Assembly: GCF_040839445.1 (NCBI RefSeq)
Contig: NZ_JBDPGJ010000001.1
Location: 992,001-1,056,000 of the forward strand
Length of the DNA stretch: 64,000 bases
From: Aquibium pacificus
Lineage (GTDB): Bacteria > Pseudomonadota > Alphaproteobacteria > Rhizobiales > Rhizobiaceae
Reading direction: 5' to 3'
The position numbers were made by a program, and so were the translations under genes. Below, in pieces: positions 8,576 to 17,110 of this stretch; within the stretch, counting starts at the first letter, position 1, and every line of letters starts with the position of its first letter. Below the pieces are notes generated by a model. The model did no database searches, had not been told where the DNA came from, and saw only the letters and a program-made list of their open reading frames with translations.

Positions 8576-8994
8576 TGTTTGTCGACGCCTCGGCGATCGT
8601 CGCCATCCTCGGCGTCGAGGAGGGCTGGGAGGAAATCTTCGCCGGGCTGGAGGAGAGCACCACCGGCCTCTTCATCTCCCCGCTGGTTCGCTTCGAAGTG
8701 GTCCTGGCTCTCGCTCGCAAGCAAACCCCACCCGCTTTGAGACCGACCCCCGCGACGTTCGATGCTGTCCGTCAGGTACTCGATGCGTTCCTCGCGCGCA
8801 TGCAGATCGAGGAAGTTCCGGTTTCGCCGCAGGTGGGCTCGCTGGCACTCGATGCGCAATCGATCTTCGGCAAACTCGTCGGCCACCCCGCCGCGCTCAA
8901 CTTCGGCGACTGCTTCGCCTATGCCTGCGCACGCTCCCTCGGCGTGCCGCTGCTCTACAAGGGCGACGACTTCAGCCGGACGGATCTGGCGTAG
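8575..8994 (+). CDS. VapC-type PIN ribonuclease toxin
   Basis: This 139-residue PIN-domain protein should be a Mg-dependent RNase toxin. The acidic active site is visible: D4 in MFVDASAIVA, E41 in RFEVVLAL, D112 in NFGDCFAYA, and D131/D132 in YKGDDFSRTDLA. All four positions are intact, so the toxin looks functional. The start at 8575 overlaps the antitoxin stop; a frame open from 8560 would overlap more and adds no conserved residues. It ends 14 bases before the convergent aldolase gene. Confidence 0.9.
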   Translation: MFVDASAIVAILGVEEGWEEIFAGLEESTTGLFISPLVRFEVVLALARKQTPPALRPTPATFDAVRQVLDAFLARMQIEEVPVSPQVGSLALDAQSIFGKLVGHPAALNFGDCFAYACARSLGVPLLYKGDDFSRTDLA

Positions 8995-9008
8995 CGGCGC
9001 GTCGCACC

Positions 9009-11063
9009 TTACCGCAACGCAGCCGCGATGTTGCCGCCATCCACGGTCGTCACGTCGCCGGTCGTCCGTTCGGCCAGCGCATGGTGCAGGAAGGCCTGCG
9101 CCACGTCCTCGGCGCGCACTTCCAGCCCGAGCAGGTTGCCGCCCATGTAGTCCTTCTCCGACAGCCCGCGCGCCTTGGAGCGGCTGGCGATCATCTCGTC
9201 GGTCAGGAGTCCGGAGCGGACGCGGTCGGCGTTGACGGCATTGGAGCGGATGCCGAACTTGCCGTATTCAAGCGCGTATTGCCGCGACAGGAAGAGCGTG
9301 GCGGCCTTGGGCAGGCCGTAGGCGCCGAAATTCGGACCGGGATTGACCGCCTGTTTGGACGTGTTGAAGAGCAGCACGCCGCCGGTGCCCTGGATGCGGA
9401 AGATGCGCACGGCGTTCTGCGCCACGTGCTGGTGGGCGAAGAAGTTGAGCTCGAAGCTCCGGCGCAGCGTCGCGTCGTCGAGTTCGCCGATCCCGCCCTC
9501 CCAGGCAGCGCCGGCGTTGGAGATCGCGATGTCGACGCCGCCGAAGACTTCCGTCGCCCGTTCGAACGCCGCGCGCACGGCAGCGGGGTCCGTCACGTCG
9601 GCGCACACCCCGATCGCGTCGTTGCCGGCCGCGCGTGCGGTCTCCTTCGCCCGGTCGGCGTCGAGATCCACCACGACCACATGGGCGCCCTGCGCGGCGA
9701 AGGTCTTGGCGGTCGCGGCACCAATCGCGCCGGCGCCGCCGGTGACGAGCACGACCTGGCCCGACAGCGGCTTGGGCTTGTTGGAGGCAAGCTTGGCCTG
9801 TTCGAGCGACCAGTATTCAAGTTCGAAGAGGTCGGACAGCGGCAGGGGATGGAACGAGCCGATCGCCTCCGCGCCGGTCACCGCCTCGACCAGCATCTCG
9901 CCCACGTCGGCAGCGATCCTGGCTTCCTTCATGCTGCGGCCGTGGCCGAAGAGGCCGAGCCCGCGTACCAGGGTGAGCCGCGGCATGGTGTCGAGCATGG
10001 TGCGCGGGACGGAGTCGCGGGCATCGTTGGTGTCGAAATAGTCGCGGTAGCGGGCAGCAAAGCCGGCGACGCGCTCGCGCACCACCTCGCCATAGCCGTC
10101 GAGTTTTCCCGCCTCGGGCGCGGGCAGAACCATCGGGCCGGTCTTGATGCGGATCGACAGGTCCGGCGTCGAGACGCCGCGCGTCGCCAGTTCCTCCGCG
10201 TTGCCGGCGTTCACGTAGTCGAGGATCTTCGGCGATGTGCGGAAATCCGACACCATGCGGCCGAACCGGCCTTCGCCTTCCGGGATCGCGATGGCGCCGC
10301 GCAGGTACGGCCCGATGTCGCGCGGGCTCGCGATACTGGCTGGCAGGGACACCGGCCGGAACGGCGTCCGGCCCTTCTTCGCCACGTGATCCTCCGCCAT
10401 GGTGACGAACTCGATCATCAGGTCGTAGGCGGTGCGGGCATCCTCGGCGAAGGTGAAGATGCCGTGCTTGTCGAGGATCAGCCCCTCCACCGAGGGGTCT
10501 GCATCGTAGATGTCGGCCGCCGCCTTGGCGAGATCAAAGCCGGGCTTGATGTAGGGTACGAACCCCATGCGCTTGCCGAAGACCTCGCGGCAGATCGGTT
10601 CGCTGTCTTCCTGGTCGACCAGGGCCAGGATGGCCGTCGAATGCGTGTGGTCGACGAATTTGTGCGGCAGGAAGGCGTGCAGCAGGGTCTCGATCGAGGG
10701 ATTCGGCGCGTAGGGGTCGACCAGGTTGGCGCGCTGCATGGCGACCATCGCCTCGTCGCCGAGCGCATCGAGCTTGCGTGCCGCAAGCAGCGCATCGAGC
10801 TTCACCGCCGGAAGGCCGGCCGGCTCGATCACGCCCATGTCCCAGCCGCTGCCCTTGACGCAGAGCACGTCCCACACCTGGCCCAGGATGTCGGTTGCCT
10901 TCGTCTTCAGCGAGGTGTTGCCGCCGCCGTGCAGGACAAGGCGCGGTTCGCCGCCCAGGAGGCGCGTCGTGTAGACCCGCAGCGCCAGATCTTCCGACAC
11001 GCCCTTGGCCGCGTAGGTCTCGACGAGTCTGCGGGCGTCGCTGTCGTTCCAGAGGTTCTGCAT
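9009..11063 (-). CDS. fused class II aldolase / short-chain dehydrogenase (RhaD-RhaE type)
   Basis: A 684-residue bifunctional enzyme. Residues 1-420 are a class II (zinc) aldolase of the rhamnulose/fuculose-1-phosphate type: HGGGNTSLK near 45-53, E125, the metal pair H139/H141 in VDHTHSTA and H200 in LDKHGIF. Residues 434-684 form an SDR with TGGAGAIG (441-448), an acidic residue ending beta-2 (VVVDLD, suggesting NAD), SNAGA and the Y582-x3-K586 catalytic pair. The family is known from rhamnose catabolism, where it yields DHAP plus lactaldehyde and oxidises the latter. Here there is no rhamnose gene, but mtnK, mtnA and a matching operator. The likely substrate is 5-methylthioribulose- or 5-deoxyribulose-1-phosphate (inference). 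Confidence 0.88.
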   Translation of the reverse strand: MQNLWNDSDARRLVETYAAKGVSEDLALRVYTTRLLGGEPRLVLHGGGNTSLKTKATDILGQVWDVLCVKGSGWDMGVIEPAGLPAVKLDALLAARKLDALGDEAMVAMQRANLVDPYAPNPSIETLLHAFLPHKFVDHTHSTAILALVDQEDSEPICREVFGKRMGFVPYIKPGFDLAKAAADIYDADPSVEGLILDKHGIFTFAEDARTAYDLMIEFVTMAEDHVAKKGRTPFRPVSLPASIASPRDIGPYLRGAIAIPEGEGRFGRMVSDFRTSPKILDYVNAGNAEELATRGVSTPDLSIRIKTGPMVLPAPEAGKLDGYGEVVRERVAGFAARYRDYFDTNDARDSVPRTMLDTMPRLTLVRGLGLFGHGRSMKEARIAADVGEMLVEAVTGAEAIGSFHPLPLSDLFELEYWSLEQAKLASNKPKPLSGQVVLVTGGAGAIGAATAKTFAAQGAHVVVVDLDADRAKETARAAGNDAIGVCADVTDPAAVRAAFERATEVFGGVDIAISNAGAAWEGGIGELDDATLRRSFELNFFAHQHVAQNAVRIFRIQGTGGVLLFNTSKQAVNPGPNFGAYGLPKAATLFLSRQYALEYGKFGIRSNAVNADRVRSGLLTDEMIASRSKARGLSEKDYMGGNLLGLEVRAEDVAQAFLHHALAERTTGDVTTVDGGNIAAALR

Positions 11064-11113
11064 GGTCTTCCCGTTTGGTCCAAGAATGTTGATTGCGTGC
11101 GGCGGCCGTACAG

Positions 11114-12097
11114 TCAGGCGATCGCTTCGGTGGCCGTCGCGCCGGCGGGGTCTTGGCCCGCGCGTTCCAACAGGCGGGCGCCGACGGTGGAGGTCACGAT
11201 CAGGTGGGTGAAGAAGCGCCCCCTGATCGCCGCTTCGAGAGGACCGAGCTTCTCGTCTTCCTGGACGACCATCAGCCTGCGCGGGATCGCCCGGATGGCG
11301 TCGAAGTCCGCGGAAATGACGCGCCGGTTGTAGTCGCAGTCGAGCAGGCGGCCCTCCGCGTCGATGATCTGCCCGGCGATGACCCCCGCCGCTCCCAGAT
11401 CCTTAAGCCGCGCGAGCTCGGACAGTTCGAGCGCGCCGCACTTGATGACGTGACTGTCCGCGTCGAGCGTCCCGACGCTGAAGAGGGCCATGTCGCAGCT
11501 GCCGATTCCGTCGAGCTGTTCGCGGATCACCGGTTCCCGGCGCAGGTCGCCTGCGAGGTCTTCGGTGCTCAGTACCAGGGGTGCGTAAAAGTTCAGGCCG
11601 CGAGCGTTGAAGCGCCGCGCGATCTCCATCGTGCACTGGTCCGGCCGGTAGGAATAGGGCGATCCGAGATTTCCGCACATCTCGACCACGGTGACGCCCT
11701 CGCGGTCGGCGTAGGACATGGCATCGGCGATGGCATAGACTGTCCGGCCCCAGGCGACCCCCACTCGGTCGCCATTGCGCACCATGTCGACGAAGACGTT
11801 GGCCGCCAGGCGCGGGATCTCGGCGGCGGGATCGGCGATCAGGCCCTCGCGCCCGACCAGCCAGACGGTATCGAGCCCGAACACCTCCTCCAGACGCCGC
11901 GCGAGCATGTCTTCGCGGAAGAGATGGGTCGAGGTGGCGATGTTGACGACGCCCGTCTCGCGCGCGCGCCGAAGATACAGGGCGACCGAGGCGCGCGAGA
12001 TGTTGAGCCGCTGGGCCACCTCGTCCTGGCGCAGGCCGTGGGTGTAATAGAGCCAGGCGGCCTTGTGGACGATCTGTTCTGCCGGACGATACGCCAT
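11114..12097 (-). CDS. SorC/DeoR-like sugar-binding transcriptional regulator
   Basis: This 327-residue regulator has an N-terminal helix-turn-helix (HGLRQDEVAQRLNISRASVALYLRRARETG) and a SorC-type sugar-phosphate-binding domain: VGVAWGRTVYAI, CGNLGSPYSYRPD, CDMALFSVGTL and GVIAGQIIDAEG. The start at 12097 follows GGGAGGGGG with suitable spacing; the frame open to 12118 has no such site. It lies 50 bases upstream of the aldolase-dehydrogenase gene on the same strand, so it is probably co-transcribed. The operator 16 bases ahead of its start suggests autorepression, and the same motif in the mtn intergenic region suggests it controls the whole module, responding to a sugar phosphate. Confidence 0.88.
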   Translation of the reverse strand: MAYRPAEQIVHKAAWLYYTHGLRQDEVAQRLNISRASVALYLRRARETGVVNIATSTHLFREDMLARRLEEVFGLDTVWLVGREGLIADPAAEIPRLAANVFVDMVRNGDRVGVAWGRTVYAIADAMSYADREGVTVVEMCGNLGSPYSYRPDQCTMEIARRFNARGLNFYAPLVLSTEDLAGDLRREPVIREQLDGIGSCDMALFSVGTLDADSHVIKCGALELSELARLKDLGAAGVIAGQIIDAEGRLLDCDYNRRVISADFDAIRAIPRRLMVVQEDEKLGPLEAAIRGRFFTHLIVTSTVGARLLERAGQDPAGATATEAIA

Positions 12098-12112
12098 GTG
12101 CCCCCTCCCGCT

Positions 12113-12144
12113 TGTCATTAGTCACGAGCATTGACAAAAGTCAA
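12113..12144. promoter_or_regulatory. SorC operator and promoter, second copy
   Basis: Bases 12113-12137 read TGTCATTAGTCA, six bases, TTGACAA. This is the same 25-bp layout as at 4450-4474, with 18 of 25 positions identical and the variable bases concentrated in the spacer. On the minus strand TTGACT (12144 down to 12139) and TAATGA (12120 down to 12115) are separated by 18 bases and could be the -35/-10 of the regulator-aldolase operon, so the operator covers the promoter core. Confidence 0.65.
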
Positions 12145-12236
12145 CGTCCGCTGCCGCGCGGATGGAGGATGGGCGACGCCGGCCTGACCGGCTGCACCCG
12201 GAACGTCTGGTCAGACGGATGGCGTCTCGCGATTGA

Positions 12237-12455
12237 TCAGGAGAGCTTGCGCAGTTCGGAATGGCTCTTCAGCACGCGCGCGCCGTCTTCCTGCTCGATC
12301 AGATAGGCAGGCTCATCCTGCGAGGCGTGCCGCTTCACCTCGGTTCCCTTGATGGTCCGTTTCACTTCATGGGTGAACTGGCGCGAGATCCTGCCTTCCG
12401 CCGTGTGGGCGCCCCACCGCCACGAAACCTTCGTGCCCTTCGCGTACGTGTCCAT
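12237..12455 (-). CDS. DUF2945 small protein (TUDOR-like)
   Basis: This 72-residue protein begins MDTYAKGTKVSWRWGAHTAEGRI and continues KGTEVKRHASQDEPAYLIEQEDGARVLKSHSEL. It is the DUF2945 (hypervirulence-associated TUDOR domain) pattern: KG..V.W.W....A.G.I followed by a second strand pair. The role of the family is unknown; a small SH3/TUDOR-like beta barrel is expected. The start at 12455 is the first ATG compatible with the domain; the upstream frame to 12626 is Pro/Arg-rich and non-homologous. It is separated from ccoS by about 80 bases on the same strand. Confidence 0.8.
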   Translation of the reverse strand: MDTYAKGTKVSWRWGAHTAEGRISRQFTHEVKRTIKGTEVKRHASQDEPAYLIEQEDGARVLKSHSELRKLS

Positions 12456-12534
12456 TGCCTGGCTCCTCGTCTTCTTCTGCGGGAGAAAGAGCCCGGGACG
12501 GCGAATCGTTCCAGATGGTGGAAGGTGCAGCGGA

Positions 12535-12720
12535 TCAGTTGCGTGCGGACCGGGATGGCCGGTGCGTCGGTGCCGGGGGTTCCTCGTCGTCGACCAGGAT
12601 CCGCTCGGCCGCTCCGTCCAGATCATCGTACTGGCCGCTGCGGAGGCTCCAGAGGAAGGCGACGAGACCCAGCGCGCCCAAGGCCAGAGCCACGGGAATG
12701 AGATAGATAAGGGCCGTCAT
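12535..12720 (-). CDS. ccoS: cbb3 oxidase maturation protein CcoS
   Basis: This 61-residue, single-helix protein (MTALIYLIPVALALGALGLVAFLWSLRSGQYDDLDGAAERIL) has the full CcoS signature. The membrane helix is followed by F.W..RSGQYDDL.G.A.RIL, with a short acidic tail. It is needed for insertion of cofactors into cytochrome cbb3 oxidase. It overlaps ccoI by four bases (ATGA at 12717-12720) and is the last gene of the ccoGHIS operon. Confidence 0.95.
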   Translation of the reverse strand: MTALIYLIPVALALGALGLVAFLWSLRSGQYDDLDGAAERILVDDEEPPAPTHRPSRSARN

Positions 12721-14981
12721 GCTGCGCCTGCCACGAGTTTCATCCCGTCGACTGCGCGTTCCGCTTCTGCGGGTCTTCCTCCATGCAGCCGCATGGCGTT
12801 AGCGATCACGAGGATGGACGAGGCCGACATCGCCACCGCCGCGATCAGCGGCGTGACGTGGCCGAGAATCGCCACCGGCACCGCCACCGCGTTATAGACG
12901 ATCGCGAGCCCCAGGTTCTGCCGGATCAGCCGTCCAGCCCTGCGCGAGACCGCCAGCGCGTGCGGGGCCGCCATCAGGCTGTCGCGCAGGAAGACGAAAT
13001 CGGCGGCGTTGCGGCCGATGTCGGCGGCAGTGGACGGCGCCATCGACACATGCGCGGCGGCCAGTGCAGGGGAATCGTTTAGGCCGTCTCCGACCATCAG
13101 CGTCTTTCGTCGCTGGTCCGCGAGGTCCCTCAGCCGCTCCGCCTTGCCGGCAGGCAGCATGCCGCCTGCGAACGTCTCGACGCCGAGCTGTTCCGCAAGC
13201 GAGGCCACGGCCGGCCGGGCGTCGCCCGACAGGATTTCGACGGGACATCCCGCCTGCTTCAGCTCCGAGAGCGCCCTGGCGGCGCCAGTGCGGACCTGGT
13301 CCTCGAACCGGAACGTCGCGAGCCTCGTGCCGTCGCGGGCAAGGATCGTCTCGCCCTCGTGGTCCTTCCGGGGATCGCCGGATAGCGCCCAGCCGGCCCG
13401 GCCCAGGCGGTAGACGGTTCCTCCCGACACGCCCTCGACGCCGAAGCCCGGGACCTCGCGGATCGTCTCGAACGTCATTGCCGGCGACCACTGGCCGGCT
13501 GCCGCCAGAATCGCCTTCGAAAGCGGGTGCCTGGAATGCTGCGCGAGGCTCGCCGCGAGAGCCATGTCCTGCGAGCCAATTTCCGATGCATTGGTCAGGC
13601 GGGATCTGCCCATCGTCAGCGTGCCGGTCTTGTCGAAGGCGACATGGTCGATTTCGGCTAGGCGCTCCATGGCAGACCCATCCTTGACCATGATGCCTTC
13701 CTCGAAGAGGCGGCGCGCGGCCACGACCTGGACGATCGGAACGGCGAGCCCCAGCGCGCAGGGGCAGGTGATGATCAGCACCGCGATCGCGATCGTCGTC
13801 GCCCGGTGGAAATCGCCAGAGATGGCGAACCAGGCGACGAAGGTGGCGAGCGCGGTCAGGTGGACGACGGGCGAGTAGAGGGCGGAGGCCCGATCGGCGA
13901 TCCGGCGGTAGCGCGCGCGCCCGCCCTCTGCGACGCCCATCAGGCGGATCATTTCGGCAAGGAAGGAATCCTGCGAACGCGCGGTCGCCCGCAGAACCAG
14001 CGGTCCGGTCAGGTTCAGCATGCCGGCGCGCACCTCCTCGCCGACACCGGCATCTTGCGGTGCGCTCTCGCCGGTCACCAGGGCGCAGTCCAGGTCAGAT
14101 GCGCCTTCCGCGACCACGCCGTCGACGGGGATGCGTTCCCCCGCCGCAATGTGCAGTCGCATGCCGGGTTCGATCTCGGTCACCGGGATGTATTCGCTGC
14201 TGCCGTCCTCGCGCAGGTGCATCGCGCCGCGCGGGGCGAGACGAGCCAATCCGGTGACGGCCGTACGTGCCCGGTCGCGCATGACATGGTCGAGCGTGCG
14301 GCCGATCAGGAGGAAGAAGAGCAGCGAGACGGCGGCGTCGAAATAGGCCTCCTGGCCGTGATTGATGGTGTCGTAGAGGCTGAGCGCATAGGCGAGCGTG
14401 ACTCCAAGCGCGATCGGCACGTCCATGTTCATGGTGCCGTGGCGCAGCGCGTTCCAGGCCGAGCGGTAGAAGATGCCGCCGGCGAAATAGAGTGCGGGAA
14501 GGGCGACCAGTGCGGAGATCCAGTGGAACAGGTCGCGCGTCGCATCCTCCGCGCCGGACCAGACCGACACCGACAAAAGCATGATGTTGGCTGCGGCGAA
14601 GCCCGCGATTGCCGTGGCGCGGACCAGTTCGGCGAGTGCTCGGTCCTTGCCCTCGGCGAGTTCGTCGAAGAGGTGGGCTGCGTAGCCGATCCGGTTGAGC
14701 GACTCCACGATCGGCGGCATTGCGTCCTCGCGCCACCGTACCGACACGCGCTTCGCCGACAGGTTCACCCGCGCGCTTTCGACGCCATCGAGTTTCGACA
14801 GCGCCGTCTCGATCGCGTGGATGCAGGCGCCGCAGTGGACGCCCGGAACAGACAGGTCGGTCTGGCGCAGTCCGTCGCCCACGGAGCGGCTGGAAAGCAG
14901 CAGTTCCTCCCGGGACGGGCCGGCGCTCCCGGCGTTGTCCAGTTCGGCGGCGGTTTCGACACCTGGGGCGCAGCAGCTCAT
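12717..14981 (-). CDS. ccoI: copper-transporting P-type ATPase CcoI/FixI
   Basis: This 754-residue CPx-type ATPase supplies copper for cbb3 oxidase assembly. Domains: a Cys-rich N-terminus (MSCCAPG), a heavy-metal-associated domain with GVHCGACIHAI, transmembrane helices, the phosphatase motif VTGES, the metal-channel CPC in ITCPCALGLAVP, the phosphorylation site FDKTGTLTMG, and GDGLNDSPALAAAHVS in the hinge. The start at 14981 follows the ATGA-type overlap with ccoH (14978-14981); the frame continues upstream to 15263 only as a shadow of ccoH. Gene order G-H-I-S is the standard rhizobial fixGHIS arrangement. Confidence 0.95.
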   Translation of the reverse strand: MSCCAPGVETAAELDNAGSAGPSREELLLSSRSVGDGLRQTDLSVPGVHCGACIHAIETALSKLDGVESARVNLSAKRVSVRWREDAMPPIVESLNRIGYAAHLFDELAEGKDRALAELVRATAIAGFAAANIMLLSVSVWSGAEDATRDLFHWISALVALPALYFAGGIFYRSAWNALRHGTMNMDVPIALGVTLAYALSLYDTINHGQEAYFDAAVSLLFFLLIGRTLDHVMRDRARTAVTGLARLAPRGAMHLREDGSSEYIPVTEIEPGMRLHIAAGERIPVDGVVAEGASDLDCALVTGESAPQDAGVGEEVRAGMLNLTGPLVLRATARSQDSFLAEMIRLMGVAEGGRARYRRIADRASALYSPVVHLTALATFVAWFAISGDFHRATTIAIAVLIITCPCALGLAVPIVQVVAARRLFEEGIMVKDGSAMERLAEIDHVAFDKTGTLTMGRSRLTNASEIGSQDMALAASLAQHSRHPLSKAILAAAGQWSPAMTFETIREVPGFGVEGVSGGTVYRLGRAGWALSGDPRKDHEGETILARDGTRLATFRFEDQVRTGAARALSELKQAGCPVEILSGDARPAVASLAEQLGVETFAGGMLPAGKAERLRDLADQRRKTLMVGDGLNDSPALAAAHVSMAPSTAADIGRNAADFVFLRDSLMAAPHALAVSRRAGRLIRQNLGLAIVYNAVAVPVAILGHVTPLIAAVAMSASSILVIANAMRLHGGRPAEAERAVDGMKLVAGAA

Positions 14982-15475
14982 TGCAGCACGCCGTCCCTGA
15001 TCGTCACCCGACGCACGTCGCGATAGGGTGTTGCCATCCCGGCGTCCGCGTCGACCTCGACGATCCATGCGCCGTCGCGCAGGGAGATCGGGGCGGCGGC
15101 CCTTCCGCTGCCGGTCTTCATCAGCGCCACGGACTGGTCCTCGACGTCGGTGATCGGGCGGCGGAACTGCGCCACGGCCCCGTCGATCCGCACGGGCTTG
15201 CCGTCCTTGTCGACCAGCGAATAGATGAACTCTCCCTTGGCAAAGGCCATAGTGGCCGACCATCCGAGCGCGGCCTGCGCCCGGCCCGCCGCCGCCTTCT
15301 CGTTGAATTCCTGGCTTGCGACATAGGAGTTCTTCACGACGAGACCCGACCAGCTGCTATTGGCGAAGCTTGCCATGGTCAGGTTGACGGCGATGATGAC
15401 CCCGAAGAAGGCCAGCATGATGACGAGCATGTGCCTGCCGGTGAATTCGCCGGACGTCTTGCCGCGCTGGTTCAT
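14978..15475 (-). CDS. ccoH: cbb3 oxidase assembly protein CcoH/FixH
   Basis: This 165-residue protein has one N-terminal membrane helix (GRHMLVIMLAFFGVIIAVNLTMA) followed by the family motif SFANSSWSGLVVKNSYVASQEFNEK, and a periplasmic FixH beta domain. It is required for cbb3 assembly in association with the copper ATPase. It overlaps ccoG (stop/start at 15472-15475) and ccoI by ATGA junctions, so the operon is tightly translationally coupled. Confidence 0.95.
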   Translation of the reverse strand: MNQRGKTSGEFTGRHMLVIMLAFFGVIIAVNLTMASFANSSWSGLVVKNSYVASQEFNEKAAAGRAQAALGWSATMAFAKGEFIYSLVDKDGKPVRIDGAVAQFRRPITDVEDQSVALMKTGSGRAAAPISLRDGAWIVEVDADAGMATPYRDVRRVTIRDGVLQ

Positions 15476-17049
15476 CGTCTCTTCTCCGGTGCGTTGAACG
15501 TGGCCTTGTACTCGTCGGTCTCGAAGCTTGCCTTGTCCTCGACGACGAAGCGGAAGTGCTGGGTCTCGCGCGAGACGTGACGCGCCGGCTGGCGCACGAA
15601 GAATTTAAGCGTCCGCAGCTTGTCCGGCTCGACCGGAATGGCCAGCGAACGGCCCTCCGGCTGATCGATGCCGTTCGCCGTCATCACCGCGCCGGGAAGC
15701 CCCTGGATCGAGACGAAGATCACACGCGGCTCGGGGATCATGTTGAGCAGCTTGACGGTATAGCCGTTGCGGATCGAGCCGTCCGAAAGCGTCACGAATT
15801 GCGGGTTGCGGTCGTGCAGCACGTTGACCTCGAGCCGGTCGCGCGACAGCAGCGCCGTCAGGAGGGCAAGGCCGACGATCGTCCAGATTCCCAGATAGAT
15901 GAAGGTGCGGGGGCGGAAGATCTTGCGCAGGTGGAAATGCGCGATCCTGTCGGAGAGCTTGCCGCCGTCGCGCACCCGGCGGGGATCGATGGCGGTCGTT
16001 CCGCCGGCCGTGGCGATCGCCATGTTGGCATTGTAGTCGTTGAGGGTCGCGTAGGAGATCAGGCCGCGCTCCTTGCCGACCTTGTCCATGACGCTGTCGC
16101 AGGCGTCGATGCAGAGCGCGCAGGTGATGCATTCGAGCTGCTGGCCGTCGCGGATGTCGATTCCCATGGGGCAGACCGCCACGCACGCGTTGCAATCGAC
16201 GCAATCGCCGACGACGTCGCCCGCGGCGGCCGCCTTCTTGGCATGGCGCGACCGCGGTTCACCGCGCCAGTCGTTGTAGGTGACGGTGAGCGAATGCTCG
16301 TCGAGCATGGCCGCCTGGATGCGCGGCCACGGGCACATATAGGTGCAGACCTGCTCGCGCATGAGTCCGCCGAAAGTGTAGGTCGTTGCCGTAAGCACCG
16401 CGACCGTGATGTAGGCGATCGGCGCGGCATTGCCGGTGGCAAAATCGATCAGCAGCGACGGTGCGTCGGCGAAGTAGAAGATCCATGCGCCCCCGGTCGC
16501 CACGGCGATCGCCAACCAGATCGCATGTTTGGAGACTCGCTTGGCCACCTTGTCGAGCGTCCATGGCCCGGCATCGAGCTTGATGCGGGCATTGCGGTCG
16601 CCCTCGATCGCCCGCTCGACCACGAGGAACAGGTCGACCCAGACCGTCTGCGGGCAGGTGTAGCCGCACCAGGCCCGGCCGACGGTGGAGGTGACGAGGA
16701 AGAGGCCGATGCCGGCCATGACGAGCAGGCCGGCGACGTAGAAGAATTCCTGCGGCCAGATCTCGATGAAGAAGAAATAGAACCGCCGGTTGGCGAGATC
16801 GATCAGCACCGCCTGGTCGGGCGCGTGGGGACCGCGGTCCCAGCGAAGCCACGGCGTCAGATAGTAGATGCCCAGCGTGATGGCCATGATCAGCCACTTG
16901 AAGCGACGGAAACTGCCGCTGGCGCGCTTGGGGAAGATCTTCTTGCGCGGCGCGTAGAGCGGCTGGCGGATCTTCGCCGAATTGACCGCCTCGGCATCGA
17001 GACGTTCGACGGCCTCGGAGGAGGGCGGGTTTTTCACGGTCACGTTCAT
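15472..17049 (-). CDS. ccoG: cbb3 oxidase assembly ferredoxin protein CcoG/FixG
   Basis: This 525-residue membrane ferredoxin has several transmembrane helices and two [4Fe-4S] motifs in CVDCNACVAVCPMGIDIRDG and CITCALCIDACD (about residues 280-320), plus an additional pair of Cys in GRAWCGYTCPQTVW and VCTYMCPWPR. It ends in an Ig-like periplasmic domain typical of FixG. Members reduce copper for oxidase assembly. The start at 17049 (MNVTVKNPPSS) fits the family; the frame to 17124 would run over the Fnr box. It is the first gene of ccoGHIS. Confidence 0.95.
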   Translation of the reverse strand: MNVTVKNPPSSEAVERLDAEAVNSAKIRQPLYAPRKKIFPKRASGSFRRFKWLIMAITLGIYYLTPWLRWDRGPHAPDQAVLIDLANRRFYFFFIEIWPQEFFYVAGLLVMAGIGLFLVTSTVGRAWCGYTCPQTVWVDLFLVVERAIEGDRNARIKLDAGPWTLDKVAKRVSKHAIWLAIAVATGGAWIFYFADAPSLLIDFATGNAAPIAYITVAVLTATTYTFGGLMREQVCTYMCPWPRIQAAMLDEHSLTVTYNDWRGEPRSRHAKKAAAAGDVVGDCVDCNACVAVCPMGIDIRDGQQLECITCALCIDACDSVMDKVGKERGLISYATLNDYNANMAIATAGGTTAIDPRRVRDGGKLSDRIAHFHLRKIFRPRTFIYLGIWTIVGLALLTALLSRDRLEVNVLHDRNPQFVTLSDGSIRNGYTVKLLNMIPEPRVIFVSIQGLPGAVMTANGIDQPEGRSLAIPVEPDKLRTLKFFVRQPARHVSRETQHFRFVVEDKASFETDEYKATFNAPEKRR

Positions 17050-17110
17050 CGGCGGGCACTCTGAGCTAGCCTGTTTGGCCGGCTTCTCCCACGCCCACGC
17101 TGCCGCAGCC

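Noticed and set aside
9009..11063. Assignment as a plain rhamnose-catabolic gene
   Set aside because: No rhamnose kinase, isomerase or RhaSTPQ importer is nearby, and the regulator site is shared with mtnKA; rhamnose activity remains possible but is not the best reading.
9081..11333. 750-residue open frame on the plus strand opposite the aldolase-dehydrogenase gene
   Set aside because: It is a GC-rich antisense shadow: no recognisable domain, His/Arg/Asp/Gly-biased composition, no ribosome binding site, while the minus strand gives an excellent two-domain enzyme.
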